Assembly (NCBI GenBank): GCA_016928095.1 | Contig: JAFGLL010000021.1 | Location: 1-35,620 of the forward strand | DNA: 35,620 nucleotides | Direction of reading: 5' to 3' | From: Thermoplasmatota archaeon | GTDB taxonomy: Archaea > Thermoplasmatota > Penumbrarchaeia > Penumbrarchaeales > Penumbrarchaeaceae | Shown here: positions 6,964 through 15,667 of the stretch, in pieces | Layout: each line of letters starts with the position of its first letter | How positions within the stretch are numbered: the stretch's first letter is position 1 | Position numbers and translations under genes: made by a program | Notes under the pieces: model-generated | What the model saw: the letters and a program-made list of their open reading frames with translations, nothing else | Databases searched by the model: none | What the model was told of the DNA's origin: nothing

Positions 6964-9900
6964 TCAGTTATCTCTGTACCTCTGGTCCCAGGTCATAACA
7001 GCTATCGATATTGTCAGCATAGAAACGATCAAAGTGCCGACGACGGCTGCGGCCACGTACCATCCGTTGTCATCCTCCTCTTTCTCGATCGATGCCGGTT
7101 CATTTTCCAAAGCTTCATCCTCGGCCCTGGCGATCTCCTTCAATTCGATATCGATCATCTCAGAGGTGCCGAACTCGTCCCAGATCATTATCTGGATGGG
7201 TTGAACTACCTTTGAAGGATGTTCTGCTAAGAGGTGCAGGGTTGCATTATCACATGCTGTGCCCTGCTTGATATATACCCCAGGGATGCTGTTCACTTGG
7301 ATGTAGTTGATATTGGAAAGCGATCTGTTGTCACGCTTGACCGTGATGAAAATGTCGGTTTGGGGTTTCAACCGGTCGCCGCCTCTTACAATAACATAAG
7401 AAGCCTCGAGACCGGTGGGTGTCTGAACCACCGTGGCAGGATCCTCAACGACGCTCAACCATGCATGGACGGAACCGACCGGGTTTGCCTCCATGTAAAC
7501 ACGGATGGAGAGGGTCACAGGTCCGGGAGCCAAGGGTGCAATATAATCAATTACCATGAGCGACCCCATCAATATCCTGAAGTTCGAGAAGGTACCTTTT
7601 TCATCATCATCGCACACCACCCTTAGGTCATCCGATCGGTCCGTACCCGAAAACGGGATGAAAAGCAGAGCCTGTTCTCCCGGACCGACGACAGCGGGGA
7701 ATACCTGGGGGTCCCCGAGGAGGATCTCCTCGTTCTCCTTTTCGATCATGGGGGCTATGATGTCAATGGACCACACCAGTCGTTTGATGAGCTCATCGTT
7801 GTATCTCACCTCGAGAAGCAGACTGGATATATCCACCTCACGTACAGGGATGAAGGATCCGATGTACCTGTTCTCATATGTTTTCATAGGCTGCGAAACG
7901 ATCCCGCACAGGCTGAGGTCGAACAGTTTCAGGGAGAGGAGCAAGGGGTCATGAGTGCCGGTGATGTCCACCTGCACTAGTACCGGATCGTTGAGCTCCA
8001 CGCTTCTCTTGCTGATGCTGGGGTATACATTAATGGACACGATCTCTTCAATGATGTTCGGTCCTCTAAGCACGGTGATGGTTTTCCTTGCTTCCGAAAA
8101 AGGCATATCGTCTATAATGACCCTTGCCGTGATCGTCGCCTCTCCGGTGTAGGTGCCAGGGGCCTTCCATTCGAACGAGTACAGACCTGGAAGGACCTCT
8201 TTAAGCTTCATGAACGTGCCTATAGCCGGGTCGCTTGAGAGCCTGATGTTGTCCAACCTTGCAGGAACGGAGTCGTCCCTGGCCTTGAGGAAGAACCTGA
8301 CGGTGCCGTCGGAGTAGACCTCGTCGCTGTCAGCTTCGAGCATCAACCTTGTTTCTATGCTCCTTGAATATAAACGGTACCCTTCTCGGTAAAGTATTCT
8401 CCCTTCGGCTCCGGAAACGATGGCCCCGCATTGGTACCCGATCCAGGTGTCAACAGGTATGAAATACTCGCATCTCTGGGTGTACCCGTTTATGAAGGCA
8501 TCGCCCTTGTATTCGTTGTATCCGTAATAGGAATAGGTCAGATTGTATGTCGATGTTATGATATCGATGCAACCATCATTGTTGATATCCTTCATGGACC
8601 GCAGGACCTCTCCGGATAGGGGGAACCTCTTCTCCGATCTTAGGAGGCATGTGTTGCTTCTAAGGTCGTAAAGGGTAATATGATATCTCTCATTGAGGCA
8701 GATCTTCGGTCCATCGGTCTGACCGGATCCCAGAATTCCCATGATCTTGCCCTCGGAAGTGAAGAGCAGGCTGCCGTTCATGCCGTCAAGAACGATGGTG
8801 GACAACTTGCTGGGCTCCCTGTTGCCCCGGTAGACCTGATCGTTGCCCGGTATCGAGGCCACGATCTCCTCGAACCCGTCCCCGTTGATATCTATGAAAG
8901 AGCATGTGTAATAGTCGGTCCCGGCTGGCAATCCTTTGCCTTCTCCGACCAGTGCGGTCCATATTATGGAATGGTCCGATATGGAGACCTTGCTGATGTT
9001 GAGGTTTGGGTACTGGTAAGAGATCAATAAGCCGTTGAAGCGGCCCGGGGCACCCGTGTCAAAATACTCCCCGAGCATCCTTTTTGTGGTCGCATATGCG
9101 TATCTTATCTCACCCGTGGAGGTGTTCCTGTACTCGTAGTAGCCGTTCTCCCTGAAACGAAGTAGCTCCTCTGACATGAACGTCACGGGAACTCCTTCGA
9201 CCGCATCCACTGACCAGAGAGTTTTTATCTCACCATGCCAGGGGTCGATGATAAAGGTCTTTCCCTCCTCGGTGTCCTGAAGGAGTATCATTTCGGCTTC
9301 CGATGTCCTTATCTTCGAAATCGAGCCGTACTTGAGGGAGCTGGAATAGGATGAGGTGTTCCAGCTGCTGCCTGTTTTGAGGGAAAGTATGTGGAATTCT
9401 GTCCTAGTATGGATCACGAAAAGTGTCTGGTAATATCCTGTCAGTGGGAAGAAACCCTCAACATAGGATTCTGTTGGGATGTTTCTGGACCATAGAATGT
9501 CCCCGTTCTCGTGTGAGAGACGGGAAATGTAAAGGTCGGAGTCTGTCCTGTTGTAGATCTGATCTACCAGAACGATCTCCGGAGATCCGTCCCCGTTCAT
9601 ATCATCGAACTCAATGTTGCGGTGGCAGTATAGGTCCTCATCCAATTTCAGGTGCTCCAGAGGCCTTGTGGTCCACAACACCTCACCGCGGGATTCATCA
9701 ACAAGACGCAGCTCATCGCTGCCGATCTGGAAATACCTTTCAAGATCGATCAATTTTCCGTCATCCCATCCCTCATCACCAACATATCGGATGATGGTGT
9801 TTGCAGAAGTGCACCAGGATACTCCCGGTAATGTAGGGATAAGAAAGTCCCCTTTCAGTTCCGAGAGCCTCGTGTAGATCTCGAAATACTGGCCTATGCA

Positions 9901-10740
9901 TCTGCCTTCGAACAGCTCGTCAAGGGAGGGATCGATCTCAAGGACATCCGAGCGGTCCAGGATACCTTCCCCCCTCTTCCATTGTTGGTCCGTCATCCCA
10001 GAAAGGTCGATGGGGTGGTCCTCCGGCGTGATCAATGCAAGCTTGATGCTGGTGTCGCCTTTGAGAATGGAGGAGACCTCGAGAGGGAATACGAGTTCGT
10101 CCGTCCTGAAATCATAGACCAGAGGTTCGACCGATCCGGGTTCATTGCCTATCTGGAACCTGTCTATCGCGAAATATGAGAAACCTTTGTTGCAGTACCC
10201 GACAAGAACATCCTCCAGACCTTGAGGCCAGTTCTCGATGCTCGAACCCACCTGCTCCATCAGCTCTCCGATCTGATCGTAGAAATCATCGGGAGAGATG
10301 ATCTGTATCACGGTTATGCTGTGGCTTCCGAGCTTTGCAGTGAACTTGATCTCGAAACTATCCACATCTCCGCCTCCTCCGCTTTGACCACCGCCATTTC
10401 CGTAGTTGGCATAGCTGTTGAAATCAAGTTCCCGGAGGAAGACCTCCTTCATCCTCTCGAATGTCTCGAAATCCCCGAGAGATACCTTCGGGAGCGATGG
10501 GAAGGGGACGAAATGTATCCCTTCCGTGGGCTCCTCCGCGTAGATGTTGATGGAGAGGTACATCCTCTCCTTTTCCCCGTTCCAGCAGACAATGGCATTC
10601 TGCCCCGGCTCGTAGACGTTGATGTCCATCACGGGGACGAAACCACCGTCTCCCTGCACGAATACTGCAAAGAGGACGGGAAAAATGATCATTGTTCCAA
10701 ACAAGATGACAAGGTGTTTCCTCTTTCCTGGGCAGTCCAT
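6964..10740 (-). CDS. Giant anchored surface protein with FG-GAP/VCBS-type repeats
   Basis: A 1258-residue exported protein. It has a signal peptide (KRKHLVILFGTMIIFPVLFA), a long ectodomain, a Lys/Glu-rich linker and one C-terminal TM helix (about 1227-1250) with a short basic tail. At least three calcium-loop repeats of the FG-GAP/VCBS beta-propeller type are visible: FDDMNGDGSPEIVLVD (about 380), FIDINGDGFEEIVASI (about 620) and MKDINNDGCIDIITST (about 720). Segments with PQQ-like character (ENGDILW, DESRGEVLWTT) support a propeller. From about 800 to the linker are Ig-like beta domains. It probably binds a ligand at the cell surface or is an S-layer-associated adhesin; the ligand cannot be read from sequence. 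An ATTTAATA box lies about 43 bp upstream of the ATG. Confidence 0.85.
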   Translation of the reverse strand: MDCPGKRKHLVILFGTMIIFPVLFAVFVQGDGGFVPVMDINVYEPGQNAIVCWNGEKERMYLSINIYAEEPTEGIHFVPFPSLPKVSLGDFETFERMKEVFLRELDFNSYANYGNGGGQSGGGGDVDSFEIKFTAKLGSHSITVIQIISPDDFYDQIGELMEQVGSSIENWPQGLEDVLVGYCNKGFSYFAIDRFQIGNEPGSVEPLVYDFRTDELVFPLEVSSILKGDTSIKLALITPEDHPIDLSGMTDQQWKRGEGILDRSDVLEIDPSLDELFEGRCIGQYFEIYTRLSELKGDFLIPTLPGVSWCTSANTIIRYVGDEGWDDGKLIDLERYFQIGSDELRLVDESRGEVLWTTRPLEHLKLDEDLYCHRNIEFDDMNGDGSPEIVLVDQIYNRTDSDLYISRLSHENGDILWSRNIPTESYVEGFFPLTGYYQTLFVIHTRTEFHILSLKTGSSWNTSSYSSSLKYGSISKIRTSEAEMILLQDTEEGKTFIIDPWHGEIKTLWSVDAVEGVPVTFMSEELLRFRENGYYEYRNTSTGEIRYAYATTKRMLGEYFDTGAPGRFNGLLISYQYPNLNISKVSISDHSIIWTALVGEGKGLPAGTDYYTCSFIDINGDGFEEIVASIPGNDQVYRGNREPSKLSTIVLDGMNGSLLFTSEGKIMGILGSGQTDGPKICLNERYHITLYDLRSNTCLLRSEKRFPLSGEVLRSMKDINNDGCIDIITSTYNLTYSYYGYNEYKGDAFINGYTQRCEYFIPVDTWIGYQCGAIVSGAEGRILYREGYRLYSRSIETRLMLEADSDEVYSDGTVRFFLKARDDSVPARLDNIRLSSDPAIGTFMKLKEVLPGLYSFEWKAPGTYTGEATITARVIIDDMPFSEARKTITVLRGPNIIEEIVSINVYPSISKRSVELNDPVLVQVDITGTHDPLLLSLKLFDLSLCGIVSQPMKTYENRYIGSFIPVREVDISSLLLEVRYNDELIKRLVWSIDIIAPMIEKENEEILLGDPQVFPAVVGPGEQALLFIPFSGTDRSDDLRVVCDDDEKGTFSNFRILMGSLMVIDYIAPLAPGPVTLSIRVYMEANPVGSVHAWLSVVEDPATVVQTPTGLEASYVIVRGGDRLKPQTDIFITVKRDNRSLSNINYIQVNSIPGVYIKQGTACDNATLHLLAEHPSKVVQPIQIMIWDEFGTSEMIDIELKEIARAEDEALENEPASIEKEEDDNGWYVAAAVVGTLIVSMLTISIAVMTWDQRYRDN

Positions 10741-10855
10741 GATAGAGTCCCCGATATGGGAAAAGATCCCTGAACATACTATTAAATCGTTGTCGAACGA
10801 ACACTGAACATCGATGGAACCCGGATACTGTCAGCAGCGGGCCTTTGAGGACCCA

Positions 10856-13800
10856 TCACTCATATCTGAGAGCTTCCGCAGGGATCACCCTTGCGGCCTT
10901 CAATGAAGGAGCGAATGAGGATGCAAGGGCGAATAACAGAGCTATTGCGACGATCATCAGGATCTTCAGGATCGGGACGCCGAACTCCGGGAAAACCTCT
11001 GAAAGTTCATCCCTCCACAATCCCCATCCTACCTCTATTCCAAGGGCCGCTCCGATGCCAAGACCGGACCCTGCGATGAAGGTCGATTCTCCCAGGAACG
11101 ATATCACAACGGACCTCCTCTTGAAACCGATCGCCCTCATCATCCCGATCTCGTGGCGCCTCTCATAGACAGATCTCAGGGTGACGATCCCGAGGCCCAC
11201 GATACCTATGATAAGGCCCAGCGACAGGAATGCATTGAACAGGTTGAAGAAATTGTTCATCACGTTCAGAGATTCCTCGATGATCTCCTCCACCACCAAT
11301 GCGTAGAAACCGAAAGGTACCAGTTCCCTCCTCAGATCGTTCGCGATCTCCCTTGCATCGGTCCCGGGCTTGATGCTGATAAGATGCAGGTTCTTCTCGA
11401 CTGCGTTGAACTCCGAGGCCGCATAAGGTTCGTACATGCAGACCATTCTGAAACCCATGAGCTTCGAGATCCCTATCACGGTCTTGTTGTAACGCGTGCC
11501 GTTAAGGGACGAAACGGTTATATTGTCCCCCGCTTCGACCGTGCCTCCAGATGGCATCCCGGTGAACCCGCCCCCTCCGAACGAGCTGTCGACGATCACC
11601 CAATCCGATGAGGACTTGAGGGCGTTCCAGACCTTCCTGTCCGTGTGGTCCGTGACCCCTTCCGGATCGATGATGTCCCATGCGATATCATTGAAACCGT
11701 AACCGTTGGATTCGATGAACTTGTCGGGGATACCACCGCAGTTGGTGTAGGACTCATAATATCCCATCCCGTAAGGGAGGGTCGTGTTCAGTATAATGAC
11801 ACTGTCGGTGAGGCTTACGGTCCTTTCCCAATCTATCCTGGAATGGACATCGGTCTTTCTTGGGGGTCTCACTTTCTCCGAGATCGCCGATCTGAGATCA
11901 TCTATCCCTCTCTCGGAGATCCCTATGATATCATAACCGCCGTTGACCTCGAGGTCCCCCGTGGAGATAGAAATGAAGCCCTGGTCCGAAAGGTCCTTGC
12001 TCATGATACTCGCAACATCGTCTTGGTTGCTGCCCCCCGTCAATCGGACGAGATGCACCATCCTTTCGACTGCATCGAACTGCTCCGCGGCAACGGTCTC
12101 ATCCAGGAAGACAGCTCCCGATCCTATGACCTTGGATATCCCGATGACCGTTTTGTTGTAATGCGTTCCATCCATTGAAGAGACGGTGATGTTGTCCCCT
12201 GCGGACACGGCTCCATCCGGGAAGGGGGTCGGGAAACCTGTCTGCTGATCGGGAGCATCGAGGATGATCAGGTCCGTCGAGTTCCTGAGCATCATCCAGG
12301 CGTTCCTGTCAGTGTGCTCCATGGTCCCTTCCGGGTCGATGATGTCCCATGCAACTTCATCGAGAGAGAACCCGTTCGTTTCCATGAAACGTCCGGGAAC
12401 GCCAATGCAGAACGATCGCACATCTCCCTGGTCGGTCATTCCTTCACCGGTGATGTTCAGCAGGGCAGGTCCGTATGTAAGGCTGACCGTCGTGTTCCAG
12501 TCGATCAGTCCCGATATATCCGTCGTATTCCCGACCAGCTCTCTCTCGAGGTCGCTGATGCCATTGATGGTGGAGATCCCGATGATGTCGTAACCTCCGC
12601 CGACGGATGTCTCGAACTCTTTTATGTTCACGTCGAAGATATGGACGATCATTGACATGGTCGTGATCGTGAAGATGATCAATGCGAACATGAATATGGT
12701 TACACCGGTTCGAAACCTCTTCTTGACCGGATATGATACGGCCATCTTGATGGAAGCCGGTGAGAGCCTTATCAAGCAGACCGCCTTCTCCACGAACCAT
12801 AGTATGATATCGGTGTTCCATACGAGCAGAAGAACGGCGGCGGATACCATGAAGACACCGCTTATGACGAACATCTCGAGGTTCGCGCCAAAACTCCTGA
12901 CCGGTTCGGGGGTGGGAACGATGTATATGATCAGTATGACGGTGGCAACGATATTATAGGTCAACCTCTCGCTGATGAAATAACGTATGATGAACCCGAA
13001 TCCCATCAGCACCAAGGAGACCCCGACAAAGACCGGCCATATCAATTCCGATATGAACCCGATCATGGTCAGTAATGCACCGATGACCAGCAGGAGGGAT
13101 CCCCCCAGAACCAGGCTGTCCAGAGCGAACAGGAGGAGACGAGCAAGAGGTGTTCCGTCATGGTCGTTCCTTATCGCGTCAAAGACCCCGAAGATCTTCC
13201 ATCCCAATGTCATGAGCTTGGAGCGGACCTTTGGTATCGGAGTGTTCCGTATAGCGGATACAATGTTCAATTTGGCGATGATCTGGGTGATGAGGAGGGT
13301 TGTACCGATGGTTATCGAGAACCCTCCGATGAAGGAAAGGACAAGAGAGAACGGGGTGACAGTGTAATACTGGAGTATCTCGAACTGCGAACCGGCAACG
13401 GATTCTATGATCTTCTCCACAGCATAGATGATGAGGTATCCGGTGACAGCACCAAGGATGACCCCCACGAAGGAGGATATGAAAGAGTAAGCGGTTCCCT
13501 CGAAGAGATATACCATCCTGAGATGGCGTTTCTTCATACCCACCGCTCTGGAAATACCCATCTCCTCCTTTCTCTCCTCCGCGAGCATCACGAATATGTT
13601 AATGATCAGGGTTATACCCGCGATTATCGAGAATGTACCGAGGGCCAGGAACATCATTGTGAACTGGCTCATTGCCTGGGTCATCATTTCCACATTGCTC
13701 TTCTTGTCACCGGTGATCTCAAGTGTCTTCTCTTTATCGATGGGATGTGTGATCTCCCCGAATTTCTCGTTGACCCTTTCCACGACCTTCGGACAAAGCT

Positions 13801-14731
13801 CCCCTCCGTCTATCTTGCCTCCGGTGTTCGAGATGAAGAGGATGTTGTAGAAGCCCCCTGACCAGTTATTATTGGCTCCCGGATCTTCCGCAGTGGCATT
13901 CTCGATCCCGAACAATTTCCAGAGAGAATGGATATCGAAGTAGATATCATTGGAACCCCAGGCCGCCCTGCCCTTGTTATCTATAACCTCGGCGACGCGG
14001 AATATCTTCCAGCCTGCCTTAGTCGTGATGTTGATACGGTGTCCCACCTCTCCCTCGACCAGGTCCGCCACCGACCCTGTCATGTAGATCTCGTCATCAT
14101 CCAACGAGAGATCGATCGGGGAACCATCCTTTAAAAGAGGTCCAAAGGCATCCTCGGTCTCCTGGCTATATGCCCGGAGGGTGATGACCGGTTCGAACAG
14201 TTCCGTGTCAAGGTCAACAATGGACCCTTGCAGCTCAAGCTCCCATGAGACACCATCTATCAATGTTTCGTTTTCGTTGATGGACCAGACGGCATCCGAT
14301 ATCTCGTTCGCAGCTTTACCGTCGAACATGTGGTTCGAACCATCGTCACCGATGACCACCATGTATTCGTCCCTGAGGTAATAAGAGTCGTAAATCAGCG
14401 TTTCTATCATGTTGCCCATGGTGTCACCTATGGCCAGAGAAGAGCAGATGATGGATGTCCCGATCATGAAACCCATTATTGCGATCACCGTGTCCCTCTT
14501 GTGCCTGAAAAGGTTCCTGATCCCCATCATGAGCTGGAGTCTGTTCATCAAAGCCAGTATCACAAGGACAACGAAGAAGACCACAAGGAAGAACAGTGCC
14601 GGAACAAGTACAGCCCCCTTGTAATCTGTCGGTAACAGGAAACCCAAGAACACCATGGGAACCATGATGACCAGTAAAATGACAAGTATCAGCTCCCCCA
14701 AATGTTCCGATATCCATCTGGAAACACCCAA
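10856..14731 (-). CDS. FtsX/MacB-like ABC transporter permease, duplicated ectodomain
   Basis: A 1291-residue permease of the FtsX/MacB/LolC type. Its N-terminal half has a TM pair, an extracytoplasmic MacB-PCD-like domain (about 100-350) and an FtsX core (about 365-510, with EERKEEMGISRAVGMKKR as the coupling region). Several extra helices follow (about 540-700). A second TM helix leads to a large ectodomain built from two copies of a ~219-residue unit, and the C-terminal FtsX core has its own coupling motif (YERRHEIGMMRAIGFKRR). Together with the adjacent ATPase it forms an exporter or mechanotransmitting complex, probably for lipids, peptides or surface proteins. The start is a TTG at 14731 preceded by GAGGGGGG; it lies 12 bp from the ATPase stop, so the two form an operon. 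Confidence 0.9.
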   Translation of the reverse strand: MGVSRWISEHLGELILVILLVIMVPMVFLGFLLPTDYKGAVLVPALFFLVVFFVVLVILALMNRLQLMMGIRNLFRHKRDTVIAIMGFMIGTSIICSSLAIGDTMGNMIETLIYDSYYLRDEYMVVIGDDGSNHMFDGKAANEISDAVWSINENETLIDGVSWELELQGSIVDLDTELFEPVITLRAYSQETEDAFGPLLKDGSPIDLSLDDDEIYMTGSVADLVEGEVGHRINITTKAGWKIFRVAEVIDNKGRAAWGSNDIYFDIHSLWKLFGIENATAEDPGANNNWSGGFYNILFISNTGGKIDGGELCPKVVERVNEKFGEITHPIDKEKTLEITGDKKSNVEMMTQAMSQFTMMFLALGTFSIIAGITLIINIFVMLAEERKEEMGISRAVGMKKRHLRMVYLFEGTAYSFISSFVGVILGAVTGYLIIYAVEKIIESVAGSQFEILQYYTVTPFSLVLSFIGGFSITIGTTLLITQIIAKLNIVSAIRNTPIPKVRSKLMTLGWKIFGVFDAIRNDHDGTPLARLLLFALDSLVLGGSLLLVIGALLTMIGFISELIWPVFVGVSLVLMGFGFIIRYFISERLTYNIVATVILIIYIVPTPEPVRSFGANLEMFVISGVFMVSAAVLLLVWNTDIILWFVEKAVCLIRLSPASIKMAVSYPVKKRFRTGVTIFMFALIIFTITTMSMIVHIFDVNIKEFETSVGGGYDIIGISTINGISDLERELVGNTTDISGLIDWNTTVSLTYGPALLNITGEGMTDQGDVRSFCIGVPGRFMETNGFSLDEVAWDIIDPEGTMEHTDRNAWMMLRNSTDLIILDAPDQQTGFPTPFPDGAVSAGDNITVSSMDGTHYNKTVIGISKVIGSGAVFLDETVAAEQFDAVERMVHLVRLTGGSNQDDVASIMSKDLSDQGFISISTGDLEVNGGYDIIGISERGIDDLRSAISEKVRPPRKTDVHSRIDWERTVSLTDSVIILNTTLPYGMGYYESYTNCGGIPDKFIESNGYGFNDIAWDIIDPEGVTDHTDRKVWNALKSSSDWVIVDSSFGGGGFTGMPSGGTVEAGDNITVSSLNGTRYNKTVIGISKLMGFRMVCMYEPYAASEFNAVEKNLHLISIKPGTDAREIANDLRRELVPFGFYALVVEEIIEESLNVMNNFFNLFNAFLSLGLIIGIVGLGIVTLRSVYERRHEIGMMRAIGFKRRSVVISFLGESTFIAGSGLGIGAALGIEVGWGLWRDELSEVFPEFGVPILKILMIVAIALLFALASSFAPSLKAARVIPAEALRYE
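11288..12604 (-). repeat. Tandem ~219-residue duplication in the permease ectodomain
   Basis: Two adjacent in-frame units of about 657 bp each (12604 to 11948 and 11947 to about 11288, minus strand) encode homologous domains. Both begin with GGYDIIGIS and share WDIIDPEG, HTDR, AGDNITVSS and YNKTVIGISK at matching positions. They are clearly diverged at the protein level, so the duplication is old. Confidence 0.85.
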
Positions 14732-14743
14732 TTCGGACCCCCC

Positions 14744-15553
14744 TCAGTTGTAAGAGGCTTTTTCACGGGCCGATATCCTTGCGGCACCGGTGTTCTTCTC
14801 CCCGCATGTGGTGTAATCCATGCCCTTGGGATGCACTAGTGCGTCCTTGGCGGTGATGGGGACATCCTTCACGATCTTCCCGTCCTCCATATGGATAACC
14901 CTTCTGCACTCGGCAGCCACATCGGGATCGTGTGTGACGATAACGAATGTCATCTGAAGCTTCTCATTGAGCTTCTTCATCATCTGCATCATCTCTCCGG
15001 AGTTCTTCTTGTCCAGATCTCCGGTGGGTTCGTCCGCCCATACGATCTTGGGATCGTTCACAAGGGCTCTTGCCAGTGTCACTCTCTGCCTTTGACCGCC
15101 GGATAGCTGTGAGGGTCTGTGCTTCTCGTAACCGTTCAGACCGACCACCTCCAGGGCCTTCGCGGAGCGCAACCTGGCCTCTTTTGGTCTGATGCCCGAT
15201 AGGAGCAGGACCATTTCGACGTTCTCCACGGCCGTGAGCACCGGCAGGAGATTGTAGAACTGGAACACGAATCCCATATGCCTGGCTCTGTATTCCGTCC
15301 TCTCGTCGTCCTTCATTTTCGCCAGGTCCGTCCCCTCAATGATGACATTGCCAGAGGTAGTCTCGTCGAGGCCTGAAAGGCAGTTAAGGAGGGTCGTTTT
15401 ACCGCATCCGGATGGCCCCATGACCGCTACCATCTCCCCCTTGTTGACGTTCAGGTCTATCCCTTTCAGAGCCTCGACCTTTACGGACCCTGTGTCATAG
15501 ATCTTAACTATTTTCCTTGCCTGTACTATTGGAGTGCTTTCATCAAGGGTCAT
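14744..15553 (-). CDS. ABC transporter ATPase, LolD/MacB type
   Basis: A 269-residue nucleotide-binding subunit. Walker A GPSGCGKT is at 46-53, the Q-loop Gln at 98, signature LSGGQRQR at 150-157, Walker B IVWADE at 170-175, D-loop GDLD at 178-181 and switch His208 (THD). This arrangement is typical of the LolD/MacB/FtsE group that pairs with FtsX-like permeases, and such a permease starts 12 bp downstream. The C terminus has about 35 extra residues with a Cys and several basic residues, of unknown role. The ATG at 15553 is preceded by AAGGGAT and a TATA box about 39 bp upstream. It drives ATP-dependent conformational work of the permease, not import. Confidence 0.95.
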   Translation of the reverse strand: MTLDESTPIVQARKIVKIYDTGSVKVEALKGIDLNVNKGEMVAVMGPSGCGKTTLLNCLSGLDETTSGNVIIEGTDLAKMKDDERTEYRARHMGFVFQFYNLLPVLTAVENVEMVLLLSGIRPKEARLRSAKALEVVGLNGYEKHRPSQLSGGQRQRVTLARALVNDPKIVWADEPTGDLDKKNSGEMMQMMKKLNEKLQMTFVIVTHDPDVAAECRRVIHMEDGKIVKDVPITAKDALVHPKGMDYTTCGEKNTGAARISAREKASYN

Positions 15554-15588
15554 GTCGATCCCTTCCCTTGCCCGTTGATGGTCTGTTC

Positions 15589-15596
15589 ATATATAA
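15589..15596 (-). promoter_or_regulatory. TATA box of the ABC exporter operon
   Basis: TTATATAT on the minus strand lies about 39 bp upstream of the ATPase ATG, predicting a leader of about 12 nt that includes the AAGGG motif. Confidence 0.4.
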
Positions 15597-15667
15597 TCAT
15601 TATGATAGAGAGTACCAACTCTTCGCACGGTTTGTGTCAGTATCCGATATGTGCGAAAAGGCAGACT

